Assembly: GCF_010015445.1 (NCBI RefSeq)
Contig: NC_053123.1
Location: 62,001-126,000 of the forward strand
Source of the DNA: Perca fluviatilis
Taxonomy: Eukaryota > Chordata > Actinopteri > Perciformes > Percidae
Length of the DNA: 64,000 nt
Direction of reading: 5' to 3'
Shown: positions 1 to 10,800 of the stretch, piece after piece
Numbering within the stretch: position 1 is the first letter of the stretch
How the letters are laid out: each line of letters begins with the position of its first letter
The notes under the pieces: model-generated
What the model saw: the letters and a program-made list of their open reading frames with translations, nothing else
Database searches by the model: none
What the model was told of the DNA's origin: nothing
Translations under genes and position numbers: made by a program

Positions 1-102
1 CGTTGAATGGGTAAGCCTTGACAATCGCATCACAATGAATGATAACACACAGTACTTTATGTGCATTGTGAATTTATTAGGCTACTCTTATCTAACTATT
101 AG

Positions 103-1973
103 ATCTGCCCCAATGGACATTGCCTATGGCGGTGGAACTCCCAGCCTGTGTTGAAGTTTGGTATGCAGGCTGGGGACTTTCTTCTTTCCACAAACATCTT
201 ACTCTCCGGAAACAACTACACTAAAGTTGCTCTCCTCTTCAAATTCATGAACATGCGAATGGTCAACCCTAACACACACTTCACCATCCAGGACAGCTAT
301 TGTGTTGACCCTATAAAAACATTCTGGGAAGAGAAGAGATCTGAGGCCATCAGCCGACTTCAAGGGAAAGATGTGGTACTCCTAGGTGTGTATTTTTATA
401 TATGACCTTGTTCTACATAATTTTTTATGTTATACAATGACACAAATTTAGAAAGCATCTATATAATATAATATGCTCATTGAGATACTTGGAAATAAAA
501 TTATTCCTTACTTCACAGACCCAGACAAAGGCAGATATAAGGATCTGAGAATTCACCACAGCCTGGACATGTGGCATGGTGCCAAAAATCTGTCCAAAAA
601 GATCTCTACCGTAAGTTCTAATGCATCTAATTTCATTAATAACACACCTGCCTGCATGTCGGTGGAATCATCATATTATGTTAGGTCTCCATGCAAAATA
701 CATGCATGAAATAACTTTCATTGTTTGTGTTTTGTTTATCCCCATAAGGCAGGAAAGGTGAAAGGACAGTCTCTTCTCATTCACTGGCTGAGGGATATAG
801 TTAACCATTTCTGGTGGGGCTGCAAGACAGCAGAGACATTTCAGCAGTTTCTTGTAAGCAGGATTAATATATATATTTTTTTTTAATTCAAGAAGTTCCA
901 TGATTCAAATACCTGTGACATGGTCATTTGGTTTTGTATTTGTGTTTATTTGTTTTACTTTCCTCAGACACTTTGGATTGGAGTTCTGCATCATGTTTGC
1001 AACAATCACACCTGGGAAACGGGAAGCTGCCAACACGATCACCTTGAAGACACTCAGGGTAAACCGTGGATTGAGAGAGATTCGAAGAGCCACAAAGCAC
1101 TAGTGGACATCGTCCTCAACAAACGCTGGCAGAAGGATGTCCACAAGTATCTGCGCTTCAGGTAAAGTGTGGGGACATGACAATTAAACAGAAATGTCAC
1201 AGAGCCATAAGTCGTCTGTGGGTGTGTGTTTTGGGGTCTAATTTCTTTTTTATTCATCCAGATCAACAGCACATCTTGAGTCATTTCAGAATCACATTCT
1301 GATGTATGCCAGCAAGCGCCAGGCCTTCACTCCCCGAGTGTATGACTCAAGAGTTGTGCTCGCAGCTCTGGACTACAATTTCCACCGCGAACGGCCAACA
1401 TACCGGACGGCAGAGGGCCAACAAGTGTATGTCAAACTCTCATCAAAATTTGTTTTATTCAAATAAATGCATATTCCTATTGTCTTACAAGTATGAGAGT
1501 CTAGTTTTCATAATGACTAAATGACTTGTAATAATTATTTTTTTTATTTAGTCTTAGGAAGAAGTACAACAAGAATGCAAGAAGATATAGCCTTTACGCC
1601 GTGAAGTGTGAGAAATCGTATGGTTACATCCCTGAGTTGCAAGCCCGCATCTTGAAAGGGAGAGTCACAAGTGGATTTGGGATGCCGCGACGGAGGACCC
1701 TACATCCAGATGACCCACGGCGGCTTGGTGTTGTGCCCCTGATACCTCCACCACCGACATCAGAGTTGGTACGGACACAGGTCAGCAGAGGTCTGGGTAA
1801 GTGACAAACCTCTACATGCCGTTATTTCAGCTAATTACCTTTCCCTTTAACTGATACTGAATTGTGTGCACATGCGTGTTAATGATAATCGATTGTGTGC
1901 ACATGACTAATGGCACTCAATGTCTTTCACAGGATCAGCCTTCCATGCTGCTACCAACTTGGAGGCAGATTGA
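103..1973 (+). CDS. Kolobok-like transposase, spliced, catalytic part incomplete
   Basis: Seven exons join in one frame: 103-385, 519-610, 749-853, 968-1161, 1262-1426, 1552-1796 and 1933-1973 (TGA). They give 1125 nt and 374 residues, with GT-AG introns of about 100-140 bp. The first exon may be internal, since an acceptor TTAG precedes 103 and earlier exons would lie left of the window. Exon 1 has a C-x4-H-x-C cluster and the segment GDFLLSTNILLSGNN. Exon 2 carries DMWHGAKNL, a D-x2-H signature found after the second catalytic Asp in Kolobok and related transposases. Later exons have HILMYASKR and a Pro-rich end. Compared with relatives as I remember them, the stretch between the end of exon 1 (VVLL) and DPDKGRY in exon 2 is missing about 70 residues holding the first catalytic acids, and the 133-bp intron contains no such exon. 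This copy is therefore probably inactive. The family name is likely but not proven. Confidence 0.65.
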
Positions 1974-2032
1974 GCTGTTGTTTTGCTGGTGTTTGAGGTG
2001 TAAATACATGAGCAAATGTTTTTGTAAATATG

Positions 2033-2038
2033 AATAAA
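2033..2038 (+). other. Polyadenylation signal of the transposase gene
   Basis: AATAAA lies 60 bp after the transposase TGA (1971-1973) in an AT-rich stretch, the expected position for 3' end formation. Confidence 0.6.
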
Positions 2039-2177
2039 TATCTATATTGGGTTTTTTAAACAACATTCATTTCAATCGTATTGTGTATCAAATTGTTATT
2101 GCACCTAATTTTGACATTTTTCTCTATACCTAGTGCAGAACAAACAAACCAACAGCACTGAGTCAAATAACAAATCT

Positions 2178-2183
2178 TTTATT
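2178..2183 (-). other. Polyadenylation signal of the P2X7-tail-like gene
   Basis: TTTATT on plus reads AATAAA on minus, 13 bp beyond the minus-strand stop at 2197-2199. With the signal at 2033 it shows that the two genes converge. Confidence 0.55.
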
Positions 2184-2196
2184 CTTTGTAACAAAG

Positions 2197-3931
2197 TTAG
2201 AAGTCAACAGAATTCCAAAGAATACAACATGTATAAATATAACTATTTACAATATTTAGAAAAATACTCTTTTCCCTTATCCTGCAAACACAGCAGCTGG
2301 GAATCACTCTCCTGTTCCCCTGTCCTAATGCGCCATGCTCCCAGAAAATAAAGTGTCTGTAAGCTGCATGCCTGTATTCACGGTTGTCATCACCGGGCTC
2401 CCTTACATTTCCGAATGCTGTGAGATCCTCCCGATACTGCCTATGTATTCGCAGATAACCCTCATCCAGGCAGTATTGTGTGAAATGTGGAAGGAGGCTC
2501 ACACAGTGGGCAGGGTCTTGTCCACAGCATTTCCGCTCTCTGTCCGTCGGCATGTCTCTGCAGTGGTTACAGGTACACCAAGGTACCCCCGGTACCGCCG
2601 CGGATGTAGGGGCACCATTTCTTCGCTGATGCTCCATCAATAGATCAAAAATCAGACCCGGCTGCCTCTCCAACAGTCCAGCTGTGAGGCGTCTGTGATC
2701 CTCAAGGCTCATCTCCTGCAGAATTCTCTGAAGAAATGAAAGGAAATAGGATAGGGTTAGGCCATTAGGTATACAGGTAGGTATTAGGTAGACCTATACA
2801 GCCAACAGATTGGACAACATGTTTTGCAGTATAGTGCACTGGAGGCAATGCAGGGATCTCATGTATCAATGTTGACAAAAGAAAACTATTGGTGTGCAAA
2901 AGAAAACATTTATAACATTTTCTATAGGCCTTTGTTTTCAAAAACACTAAATTAGCTCACGTGACTATTTTTAGATTAGACTCAACTTTATTGTCATTGT
3001 GCAGAGTACAAGTACAAAGACAACGAAATGCAGTTTGCGTCCGACCAGAAGCGCTAAAAAGCAGAAAAGTGCAAGTGATATACAAGTATAGACAGGACAA
3101 GAAATCTAGTGCAGTGTAGACAGTAGTGTACAGTTGGTTAACAGAAGGTTGTTTAGAGTAATATAAATTAAATATAAATATGTGCCATGTATTAGCAGTT
3201 ACCTTATAAGAGCAGAATAAATATGTAATATGAACAACATGTACAGATCTGTGCAATGTAGTAGCAGTAACATTATAATAGTAGTAAGAATAATATAGAT
3301 GTATACAGTGCATTATAAGAAAAACAGAATACATATGAATACTATGAACCATATAGACAGATGAGTATTTCGCTACGTGCATAGGATTGGGCAGAGAATT
3401 AAAACTCAGCTGCTGTTAGTCTTATAAATTGTACAAACCTCTGTCGCTTCTCTTCTCTGCCTTTGGAAATCTTCAATTCTTTCGCGATCGTCTCTTGAAG
3501 CTGCCGAGCGTCCTCTTCCTCGTCCTCCTCCTCGCCTAGCTCCCGCCGATCCACTGCCTCTCTGTCCCCGTCCTCTCGCTCTCCCTCTCCCTACCGTTGA
3601 ATCACCTGATGATATCTAACAAGGCACGTACATCGAAAAATAAATTAATAAAGAATGTATCACTACCAATTACCAGAGTTCATGCTTTTTACAGTCTGTG
3701 ATTCATACTGTAACATTTGTTTGTTCGTTGTGTGTCAAGTTGTTAGCTGATGCTATAGGCTACTAATGGCAGACTACCAAATAAAACCCATAAACACGGC
3801 AACATAATTTACAATCTTGTTCGAGGAGTAATTACTTATACATGCTCACACTAATGATTAAATGCAGTTTGTTTGAAATAACAAACCTCATCACCCGAAA
3901 GAAAACTCAATGAAGCACTATTGGAAGACAT
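2197..3931 (-). CDS. P2X7 cytoplasmic (ballast) domain-like protein of the transposon
   Basis: Three exons join in phase 0: 3931-3887 (15 codons, MSSNSASLSFLSGDE), 3615-3439 (59 codons) and 2727-2197 (176 codons plus stop), about 250 residues. Exon 2 is rich in RG and GR (GRGRARGRGQRG), a composition common in RNA- or DNA-binding tails. Exon 3 matches the zinc-binding C-terminal domain of P2X7 receptors: WCTCNHC, then a CC pair and a further Cys, then RHAAYRHFIFW and IPSCCVCRIR. The channel part (two membrane segments and ectodomain) is absent. The usual FP-x-G-x-Y-x-GF end is replaced after RIREK by an AT-rich tail. The 711-bp intron between exons 2 and 3 holds a dispersed repeat. Function is unknown; the context suggests a transposon-encoded accessory protein. 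A nearby host paralogue is possible but less likely, given the TTAA border 141 bp upstream of its start. Confidence 0.75.
2973..3395. repeat. Dispersed repeat inside the P2X7-tail-like intron
   Basis: The segment starts near CTCAACTTTATTGTCATTG and runs through repeated CAGT/GTAGCAGTA-type simple motifs. I recognise the start as a common teleost interspersed sequence but cannot assign a class. It enlarges an intron that would otherwise be about 300 bp. Confidence 0.45.
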
Positions 3932-4072
3932 GTTGTCATAGCTTCTTGGTACATAATGGCTACCGTAGTTGCAACACGCATTGGAAAAAGCGAAGCGCTA
4001 GAGAGCACTATTCGTTTGAATGCAATATACAATTTCACCGCTAGATGGGAGAAATTCCTACACAGTGTACCT
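3932..4072. repeat. Right terminal region of the two-gene transposon
   Basis: This is the 141 bp between the first codon of the minus gene and the TTAA junction. It must hold that gene's promoter and the terminal inverted repeat. CTACACAGTGTACC at the edge contains the short palindrome GTACACTGTGTAC with one mismatch. The left terminus, needed to confirm the inverted repeat, lies outside the window. Confidence 0.5.
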
Positions 4073-4480
4073 TTAAAGTACAACATGTGGAAATGGCCAA
4101 AATCGCACTAATTTTGAACTTTTAAATCAAAATGGCGGACTTCCTGTTGGGTTTAGGGTATGGCTCTAATGACGTTTTTTGTACATCTTGACATGCAGTA
4201 TATGTCTACCACGTTTCATGAGTCTACGTTAAACGCACTGCAGGGGCTAAATTTTCTTAACTTTGTAGGGGGCGCTAGCAAGCCATTTTTGTGCGCCTAT
4301 TCCCGAAACCCTTAAAATACGTACATTTTCACCAGACTTGATGCGACCGCCAAATTTGGTGAGTTTTTGAATATGTTAAGCCCCTCAAAAAGCCAATTAA
4401 TTTGACGGGAAAATAATAGAAAGAAGAAACAATAATTCCTTCAATAGGGCCTTCGCCGCTGTCGGCGCTCGGGCCCTAAT
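4073..4480 (-). repeat. Family A hairpin-ended repeat, 3' part cut by the transposon
   Basis: This is the hairpin half of a family A element in reverse orientation. It contains AAAATGGCGGACTTCCTG, the TAGGGGGCGCTAGC motif and the terminal stem CGCCGctgtCGGCG framed by GGGCC and GGGCCC (4448-4476). The missing half should lie left of the window, on the other side of the two-gene transposon. Confidence 0.7.
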
Positions 4481-6330
4481 TAAAGCTGCGAGCAGTGATG
4501 GACGGGCCCTCGCGCCTCTGCGCGCGTCGGGGTTAACGGCAGACGCCGCTCCTTGCGACCGTGCATTCGCGTGGCACTCAGACGCTGCAAATCATCACCA
4601 ATGAAAAGGGAACTCCCATCTGAGTTCAACGATACCTCACACAAGACTCTACATCATACGGTTCATTAGCTGTGAAAGGGGGCGTGGCCAAATAATAGGG
4701 GGCAGGCCAAACCTTTACCAATAAACAAGGAAGTCTCTGCTGAGTTCATTGATACCTCACATAAGACTCTACCTTAAACCAGTTATGAAAGGGGCGTGGC
4801 TTAAGCATAGTGGGCGGTTCAAACTATCACCAATTAAAAAGGAACTCTCTGCTGAGTTCAATGATATCTCACACAAGAGTCTACATCAAACGGGTCATTA
4901 GTTATAAAAGGGGGTGTGACTTGAATACAGGGGGCGGGCTAAACCATCACCAATGAAGAAGGAAGTCTCTGCTGAGTTCAATGATACCTCACACAAGGGT
5001 CTAAATCAAACGGGTCATTAGTTATAAAAGGGTGCGTGGCTAAATCTTAGGGGGCGGGTCAAACAATCACCAATGAAGAAGGAAGTCTCTGCTGAGTTCA
5101 TTGATACCTCACACAAGGGTGCACCTGAAACGGTTCAAATGTTATGAAAGGGGCGTGGTTTAAGCATAGGGGGCGGGCCAAACCATCACCAATAAATAAG
5201 GAAGTCTCTGCCGAGTTCAATGACACCTCATACAAGACTCTACCTTAAACGGTTCAAATGTTATGAAAGGGGGCGGGGCCTGAGTAAGTGGGCGTGGTCA
5301 TATTATAGGGGGCGGCTCAGTATCACATGTAGACCACACGTTCTGAGTTTCATGCAAATCGGATGATGTTTGTCATATAAGGCGCATTTCATGTTGCCAG
5401 CAGGGGGCGCTATGACCAAAATTCAATTTTGGCCTGTAGATGTCCTCAGGCCTGGGCCCTTGTCAATCGTGAGAAATTTCGGTGAGATACGACAACGTAC
5501 ACTCGTTACAACAACTTCTTTGTTCATCGCTAAAAACTCAAAATGGCCGCCACGCCACGCCCACACCGTCTGACGAAAAGTTTTTCTTTCAATAACTTTT
5601 CATCGTTAAGGTGTCGAGATGATACAGACCAAGTTTGAAGTCCATCGGATGAAATCTCTAGGAGGAGTTCGTTAAAGTATTGCACCTTGACTTTTAGGCC
5701 TACTTCCTGTTGCCACTAGGGGGCGCTATGACTTTAAGTAAATATCGGCCTTTATTTGTCCTCAGTGTTGGAGTCTTATGAATCCTGAAAAGTTTCGAGC
5801 CAGTTGGATAATGTACACTCGAGTTACACCCACTTCCTGTTTCGGCGGCGAAACGCACAAAATGGCTGCCCCGCCACGGCCACGCCCTATGACGAAAAGT
5901 TTTTCTTTTAACAACTTTTCATCTTTAACATCTTAAGATGGCACAGACCGAGTTTGAAGTTGATCGGATGAAATCTCTAGGAGGAGTTCGTTAAAGTACG
6001 ACGTGGAAATGGCCAAAATCGCACTAATTTCGAACATTGAATTTAAAATGGCGGACTTCCTGTTGGGTTTAGGGTATGGCTCTAATGAAGTTTTTTGTAC
6101 ATCTGGACATGCTACATAAGTGTACCAAGTTTCGTGAGTCTACGTTAAACGCACTGCAGGGGCTCAATTTTCTTAACTTTGTAGGGGGCGCTAGCGAGGC
6201 ATTTTTGTGCGCCTATTCCCGAAACCCTTAAAATACGTAAATTTCCACCAGACTTGATGCGACCGCCAAATTTGGTGAGTTTTTGAATATGTTAAGCCCC
6301 TCAAAAAGGCAATTCATTTGATGGGAAAAA
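4481..6330 (-). repeat. Family A hairpin-ended repeat, nearly full length
   Basis: It begins at TAAAGCTGCGAGCAG (stem GCTGC/GCAGC), directly abutting the hairpin end of the previous copy, and ends in a GAAA microsatellite where the terminal hairpin should follow. Six ~119-bp tandem units lie at about 4600-5290, followed by two diverged ~320-bp modules. Each module ends with a CC-A-NN-AGGGGGCGCTA motif (5397-5412, 5713-5728) next to an ACTTCCTGTT-like motif. No coding frame is conserved among copies, so it is non-autonomous. Mobilising machinery is unknown; candidates are Helentron-like rolling-circle elements or foldback DNA elements. Confidence 0.7.
4600..5290. repeat. Six-copy ~119-bp tandem array inside family A
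   Basis: Units are recognised by GATACCTCACACAAG at about 4630, 4750, 4866, 4982, 5101 and 5221, each followed by a GGGGCGTGGC and GGGGGCGGG pair. Other family A copies hold 4, 2, 3 and 3 units, so the number varies between copies. Confidence 0.75.
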
Positions 6331-6334
6331 GAAT

Positions 6335-6405
<71 letters not shown>
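6335..6405. repeat. (GAAA)n microsatellite
   Basis: About 18 uninterrupted AAAG units stand where other family A copies have a short AATAGAAAGAAACAATAAT spacer, so the array grew from that spacer. Confidence 0.9.
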
Positions 6406-6749
6406 ATAATTATTGCGGTTGCAGTGGAGGAATCTGGACCTCTGTATTTCTAAAACCATTGCTACAGCCCTGATAGCTGAGTCACCTTAGTTTGAATACT
6501 TTATCAAGAAAAAAATACCAAATTTCTTTTCTCAAATCTGAGATTTGCATTTCTTTTTCTTTATTCAATTAAATTCCTTTTAGTCTTTCCACCATTTCAG
6601 TTGTTCAGTCACTTACACACAGTATATGGTATACAATCACAACGGAATGAATAAACAATGACATGTATCAGATGAATACAGCACTTAAAGCATCAGCAAT
6701 TGAGCAGAAATAAAGCAAAAAGTAAAGACCAAGACTCCATTACTTAGAA
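6406..6749. other. No gene or known repeat seen
   Basis: AT-rich unique-looking sequence downstream of the actr3 3' end. I see no coding frame or repeat family here. Confidence 0.5.
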
Positions 6750-7704
6750 ACAAATGTAGCCTTTATTGGAATGTTGTAAGGCATTAAATACACAAATCCC
6801 ATTCTTTTAATAATTTGGCATTTAATAATAAAAAACTTAGTCTAACAATACTGGTCTGACAGTCGTTCTTATTCAGTTTCATCTTTATAACCTCAGTAAG
6901 TCCTCTCTTCTCTTTAACTGAATCCGAGGTGGACCCCTGACATTGTGTGAAGTGAAAGCAGATGTGAAATAAATGTACTGTATGAAGAATTAAAGGGGAG
7001 ACAGCAATGACACATGTGGGAAAGAACACCTACTCAAACTCAAGAAAATAATGCATATCAAAGCTGCGTTGTGAGTTAAAACAGTCTGTTGCTGATCCTG
7101 GTATCTATTCTTTTTTTACCCCTGATTTCCCAGGTTTTACATATAAAAAACTTTAGTATGAAATATAAACAAGCTCTTACCGTGATACACAGACATGTAC
7201 ATTTGAAGCTGGGAAAAAAATGCAGAAAATAAAAAGGAAACCATGATCTCAGCAGTCATTGGATCTTTGCCTGGACTTAAGTTTTATAAACATAAATATG
7301 TTCTGGTGTCAGGTAAATCACTATCAATGTTTTTATAATCATGCTAGGCCTCCACCAACACCATTTTTATAATCATCATCACCACTCACTGCGTGTTGCA
7401 ACAGATCCAGCAATGTTCTTAAAACAGTTTTGGCTTACAAACCATTTTCCCTCATTTTGAGAAAAAAAAAAAATAATAATGATAATAAAGAAATATAGGA
7501 ACATTCACAATAAATTTTCCAGCCGGTCTGTGTTTGGTCATCTTTTTTTTCCTTTGTATATTCTGGATTGCCTTCTCGTCCCACACATCCATAGCTAAAC
7601 AAGTAATTAAAAAGCACAGAAGCACCACCGTCCCCCACCTCCTGAGCCTGTCCTTTACACAGCCCAACTTCAGCACCCCCACCCGCCACTTCGGAGGTCC
7701 AGAG
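6750..7704 (-). other. actr3: Probable actr3 3' untranslated region
   Basis: Minus-strand sequence after the actr3 stop (7705-7707). TTTATT at 6762-6767 reads AATAAA on minus and is a plausible polyadenylation signal, which would give a 3' UTR of about 0.95 kb. Another TTTATT near 6560 is an alternative end. The short frames in this stretch are not coding. Confidence 0.5.
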
Positions 7705-7800
7705 TTAAGACATGACTCCAAACACAGGGTTGTGGCGACAGATGCTCGGCCCGATCTCTTCGTAGTCCTTTTTGGTGTGGCAAACCTGGTAGAACTCAGG
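7705..7800 (-). CDS. actr3: actr3 last coding exon, 31 codons plus stop
   Basis: Encodes [17 protein letters not shown] to the terminal VFGVMS and TAA, after a GCTTCCACAG acceptor. Confidence 0.97.
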   Translation of the reverse strand, partial: PEFYQVCHTKKDYEEIGPSICRHNPVFGVMS

Positions 7801-10800
7801 CTGTGGAAGCGCAAATGAAGATGAAGGTGAGTACAAACATAGGCCTACATAACAAGGCAAAAAAAACCAACCAGAACACATCATTAAAAAAGTTGCATAT
7901 ATTTGCATATCTATTTTCTGCAGGTAGTGTTGTTTTTTTTGTTCCGGCATTATGTTTTTATTTTTTTTTTTATTTTAAACAAACCTACCGGTGCTGCTGC
8001 TGGGGAAAGTTGCACTTTCTTTGCACCAAATGATTTTCTCAGGTGGATCTTCTACCAGACGGCAGATGTTTATGGATAGCAAATGTAAAAGCTTTTAAAG
8101 GGTAACTTTGGTGTTTTTTCAATCTGGACCCTATTTTCCCATGTTTTTGTGATGATGGGAACAACAATCTTTGAAACTGCTTCAGTATTAAGCAACACCT
8201 CTGCAGACGGCAGCGGCAAAACAAGCTGCAATGTAACGTTAATGCGCCAGAGGACACCTTCAGTTTCTGTCCACTAAAAGTTCTGTTTTTGTCACTGACA
8301 GGCTCAGGTTATTATTCTAAGTGTCTGACAACATTATGGATAGAGATAGACCTTTTTGTTGAAGAGTAAGATACTTTTTGTTATTATAAAACTGCCCCTG
8401 GAATCGCCAACATTTAAATAAACAGTAATTGTATCATCGTAAAACACTCTCCACTGTTTCAACAATCACCACCCTGGTTTGGTGGAAATAAACCCTTAAT
8501 TCACCCATTATATGTAAAAAATACTGCCAATACTGGCTCTATACACGCTAAAGTTTTTGCAAGTTACTTTGCAATTTTCACCAGTTGTGACATGTGTGCA
8601 AATCATTGTGAGTTTTCTTGCATGCTAACACCTTCAAAAATGCGACGAAGGACTCCGAAAAATAATAATCTGATGAAAAACAATAGGTTCCTTCGCACTT
8701 TCAGTGCAAGGCACCGTTGGGGCCTTGCACTTTCGTGCTCGGGCCCTAATTAAAGCTGCAAGCAGCGATGACGGGCCCTCGCTTCTTGCCCCGGGGGGTA
8801 CTGGCAAATGCAACATCACATGTAGACCACACATTCTAAGTTTCATGTAAATCAGAATAACTTTTGCTAAGATAGAACCGTTCATGTTTCGACACCCACC
8901 TACAGGAAGTTGTTCCTCCATAACTTGCGCATTGTGTTAGCTTAGTAACTTTTAGTTACGAGGGTCCATCGAGTCTATATCCAAGTTTTCGTGCAGATTG
9001 GACTCACGGCCCAGGAGGAGTTAGACAAAGTAGGTTTCCCATATATCGCAATGTGAATAATTAATAAAAAAAATTCTAACAGCGCCATCTAATCGCCGAT
9101 TCACTCTAAATTTGGCATGGATGGATAGATTCACTTCTTCTTCTTTCTTTGTCACGAGGGTCCTCCGAGTCTGTATGAAAGTTTTTGTGCTGATTGGACT
9201 CACGCCTCAGGAGTAGTTAGACAGAGTAGGTTTCCCATATATCAATATTTTGCGGATTAATTAAACAAAATTAAAACAGCGCGATTTAATGGCCGATTGC
9301 CGCCAAGTTTGGCAGAGATGCAAATTCTGCCATGAGAAACGACCTTGTCAAGTTTCGGGCCAATCGGAATAATTGTTGTCAAGATAACGCAACTTCCTGT
9401 TTAGACAGTAAGTTGCTATAACTTGCGCATTTTTTCAACTATCAAAATTCTCTGGATAACTTTTCGTCATGAGGGTCAACAGATACTACCTGCAAAGATT
9501 CAAGAAGATTGAAGTCACGGCCTAGGACGAGTTCGAAAGAATGTAAAACACCTGAAAAATGCATAATTAAAAATGTCTAATTTCAAACTGTGAAATCAAA
9601 ATGGCGGACTTCCTGTTGGGTTTAGGGTATGGCTCTAATGAAGGTTTTTGTACATCTTGAAATGCAACATATGAGTACCAAGTTTCGGGAGTCTACGTTA
9701 TACGCACTGCAGGGGCTCAATTTTCTTAACTTTCTAGGGGGCGCTAGCGAGCCATTTTTGTGCGCCTATTCCCGAAACCCTTAAAATACGTAGATTTTCA
9801 CCAGACTTGATGCGACCGCCAAATTTGGTGAGTTTTTGAATATGTTAAGCCCCTCAAAAAGGCAATTCATTTGACGGGAAAATAATAGAAAGAAACAATA
9901 ATTCTTTCAGTTTCAATAGGGCCTTCGCCGCTGTCGGCGCTCGGGCCCTAATAATAATAATAAGAATTAAAGCTGCGAGCAGCGATGGACGGGCCCTCGC
10001 GCCTCTGCGTGCGTCGGGGTTACCGGCGGACGCCGCTCCTTGCGACCGTGCATTTGCGCGGCACTCAGACGCCGCAAATCGTCACCAATGAAAAGGGAAC
10101 TCCCCGCCGAGTTCAACGATACCTCACACAAGACTCTACGTCATACGGTTCATTAGCTGTGAAAGGGGGCGTGGCTAAAGTATAGGGGGCGGGTCCAACC
10201 ATCACCAATTAAAAATGAAGCCTCTGCTGAGATTAATGATACCTCACACAAGACTCTACCTTAAATGGGTCAGCATGTATGAAAGGGGGCGTGGCTTCAA
10301 CATAGGGGGCGGGCCAAACCATCACCAATGAAGAAGGAAGTCTCTGCTGAGTTCAATGATTCCTCACACAAGGGTATACCTTAAACGGTTCAAATGTTAT
10401 GAAAGGGGGCGTGGCTTATGCATAGGGGGCGGGCCAAACCATCACCAATAAAGAAGGAACTCTCTGCTGAGTTCAATGACACCTCACACAAGACTCTACC
10501 TTAAACGGTTCAAATGTTATGAAAGGGGGCGTGGCCTGAGTAAGTGGGCGTGGCCATATTATGGGGGCGGCTCAGTATCACACGTAGACCACACATTCTG
10601 AGTTTCATGCAAATTGGATGATGTTTGTCATATAAGGCAGATTTCCTGTTGCCAGCGGGGGGCGCTATGACCAAAAGTCAATTTTGGCCTGTAGGTGTCC
10701 TCAGGCCTGGACCCTTGTCAATTGTGAGACATTTCGGGCAGATACAACAATGTACACTCATGTTACAACAACTTCTTTGTTCATCGCTAAACACTCAAAA

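Larger units (their letters stand above)
1..4072. mobile_element. Kolobok-like DNA transposon with two convergent genes (right part)
   Basis: This segment holds a spliced transposase gene on plus (103-1973) and a spliced P2X7-tail-like gene on minus (3931-2197), with facing polyadenylation signals 140 bp apart. The right end is sharply defined. At 4073-4076 there is a TTAA, and from there the sequence is the interior of a family A repeat, whose other copies read GTTAAAGTAC at the same point (for example near 5992 and 11249). TTAA targets fit Kolobok and piggyBac elements. The terminal sequence near 4050-4072 (CCTACACAGTGTACC) resembles ends of very abundant teleost MITEs, from memory. The left end lies outside the window. 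Superfamily is an inference from the transposase and the TTAA; piggyBac is less likely on protein motifs. Confidence 0.6.

Noticed and set aside
2133..2351. Plus frame across the intergenic gap and the opposite P2X7-like exon
   Set aside because: It lacks similarity and overlaps the antisense of a well-supported exon.
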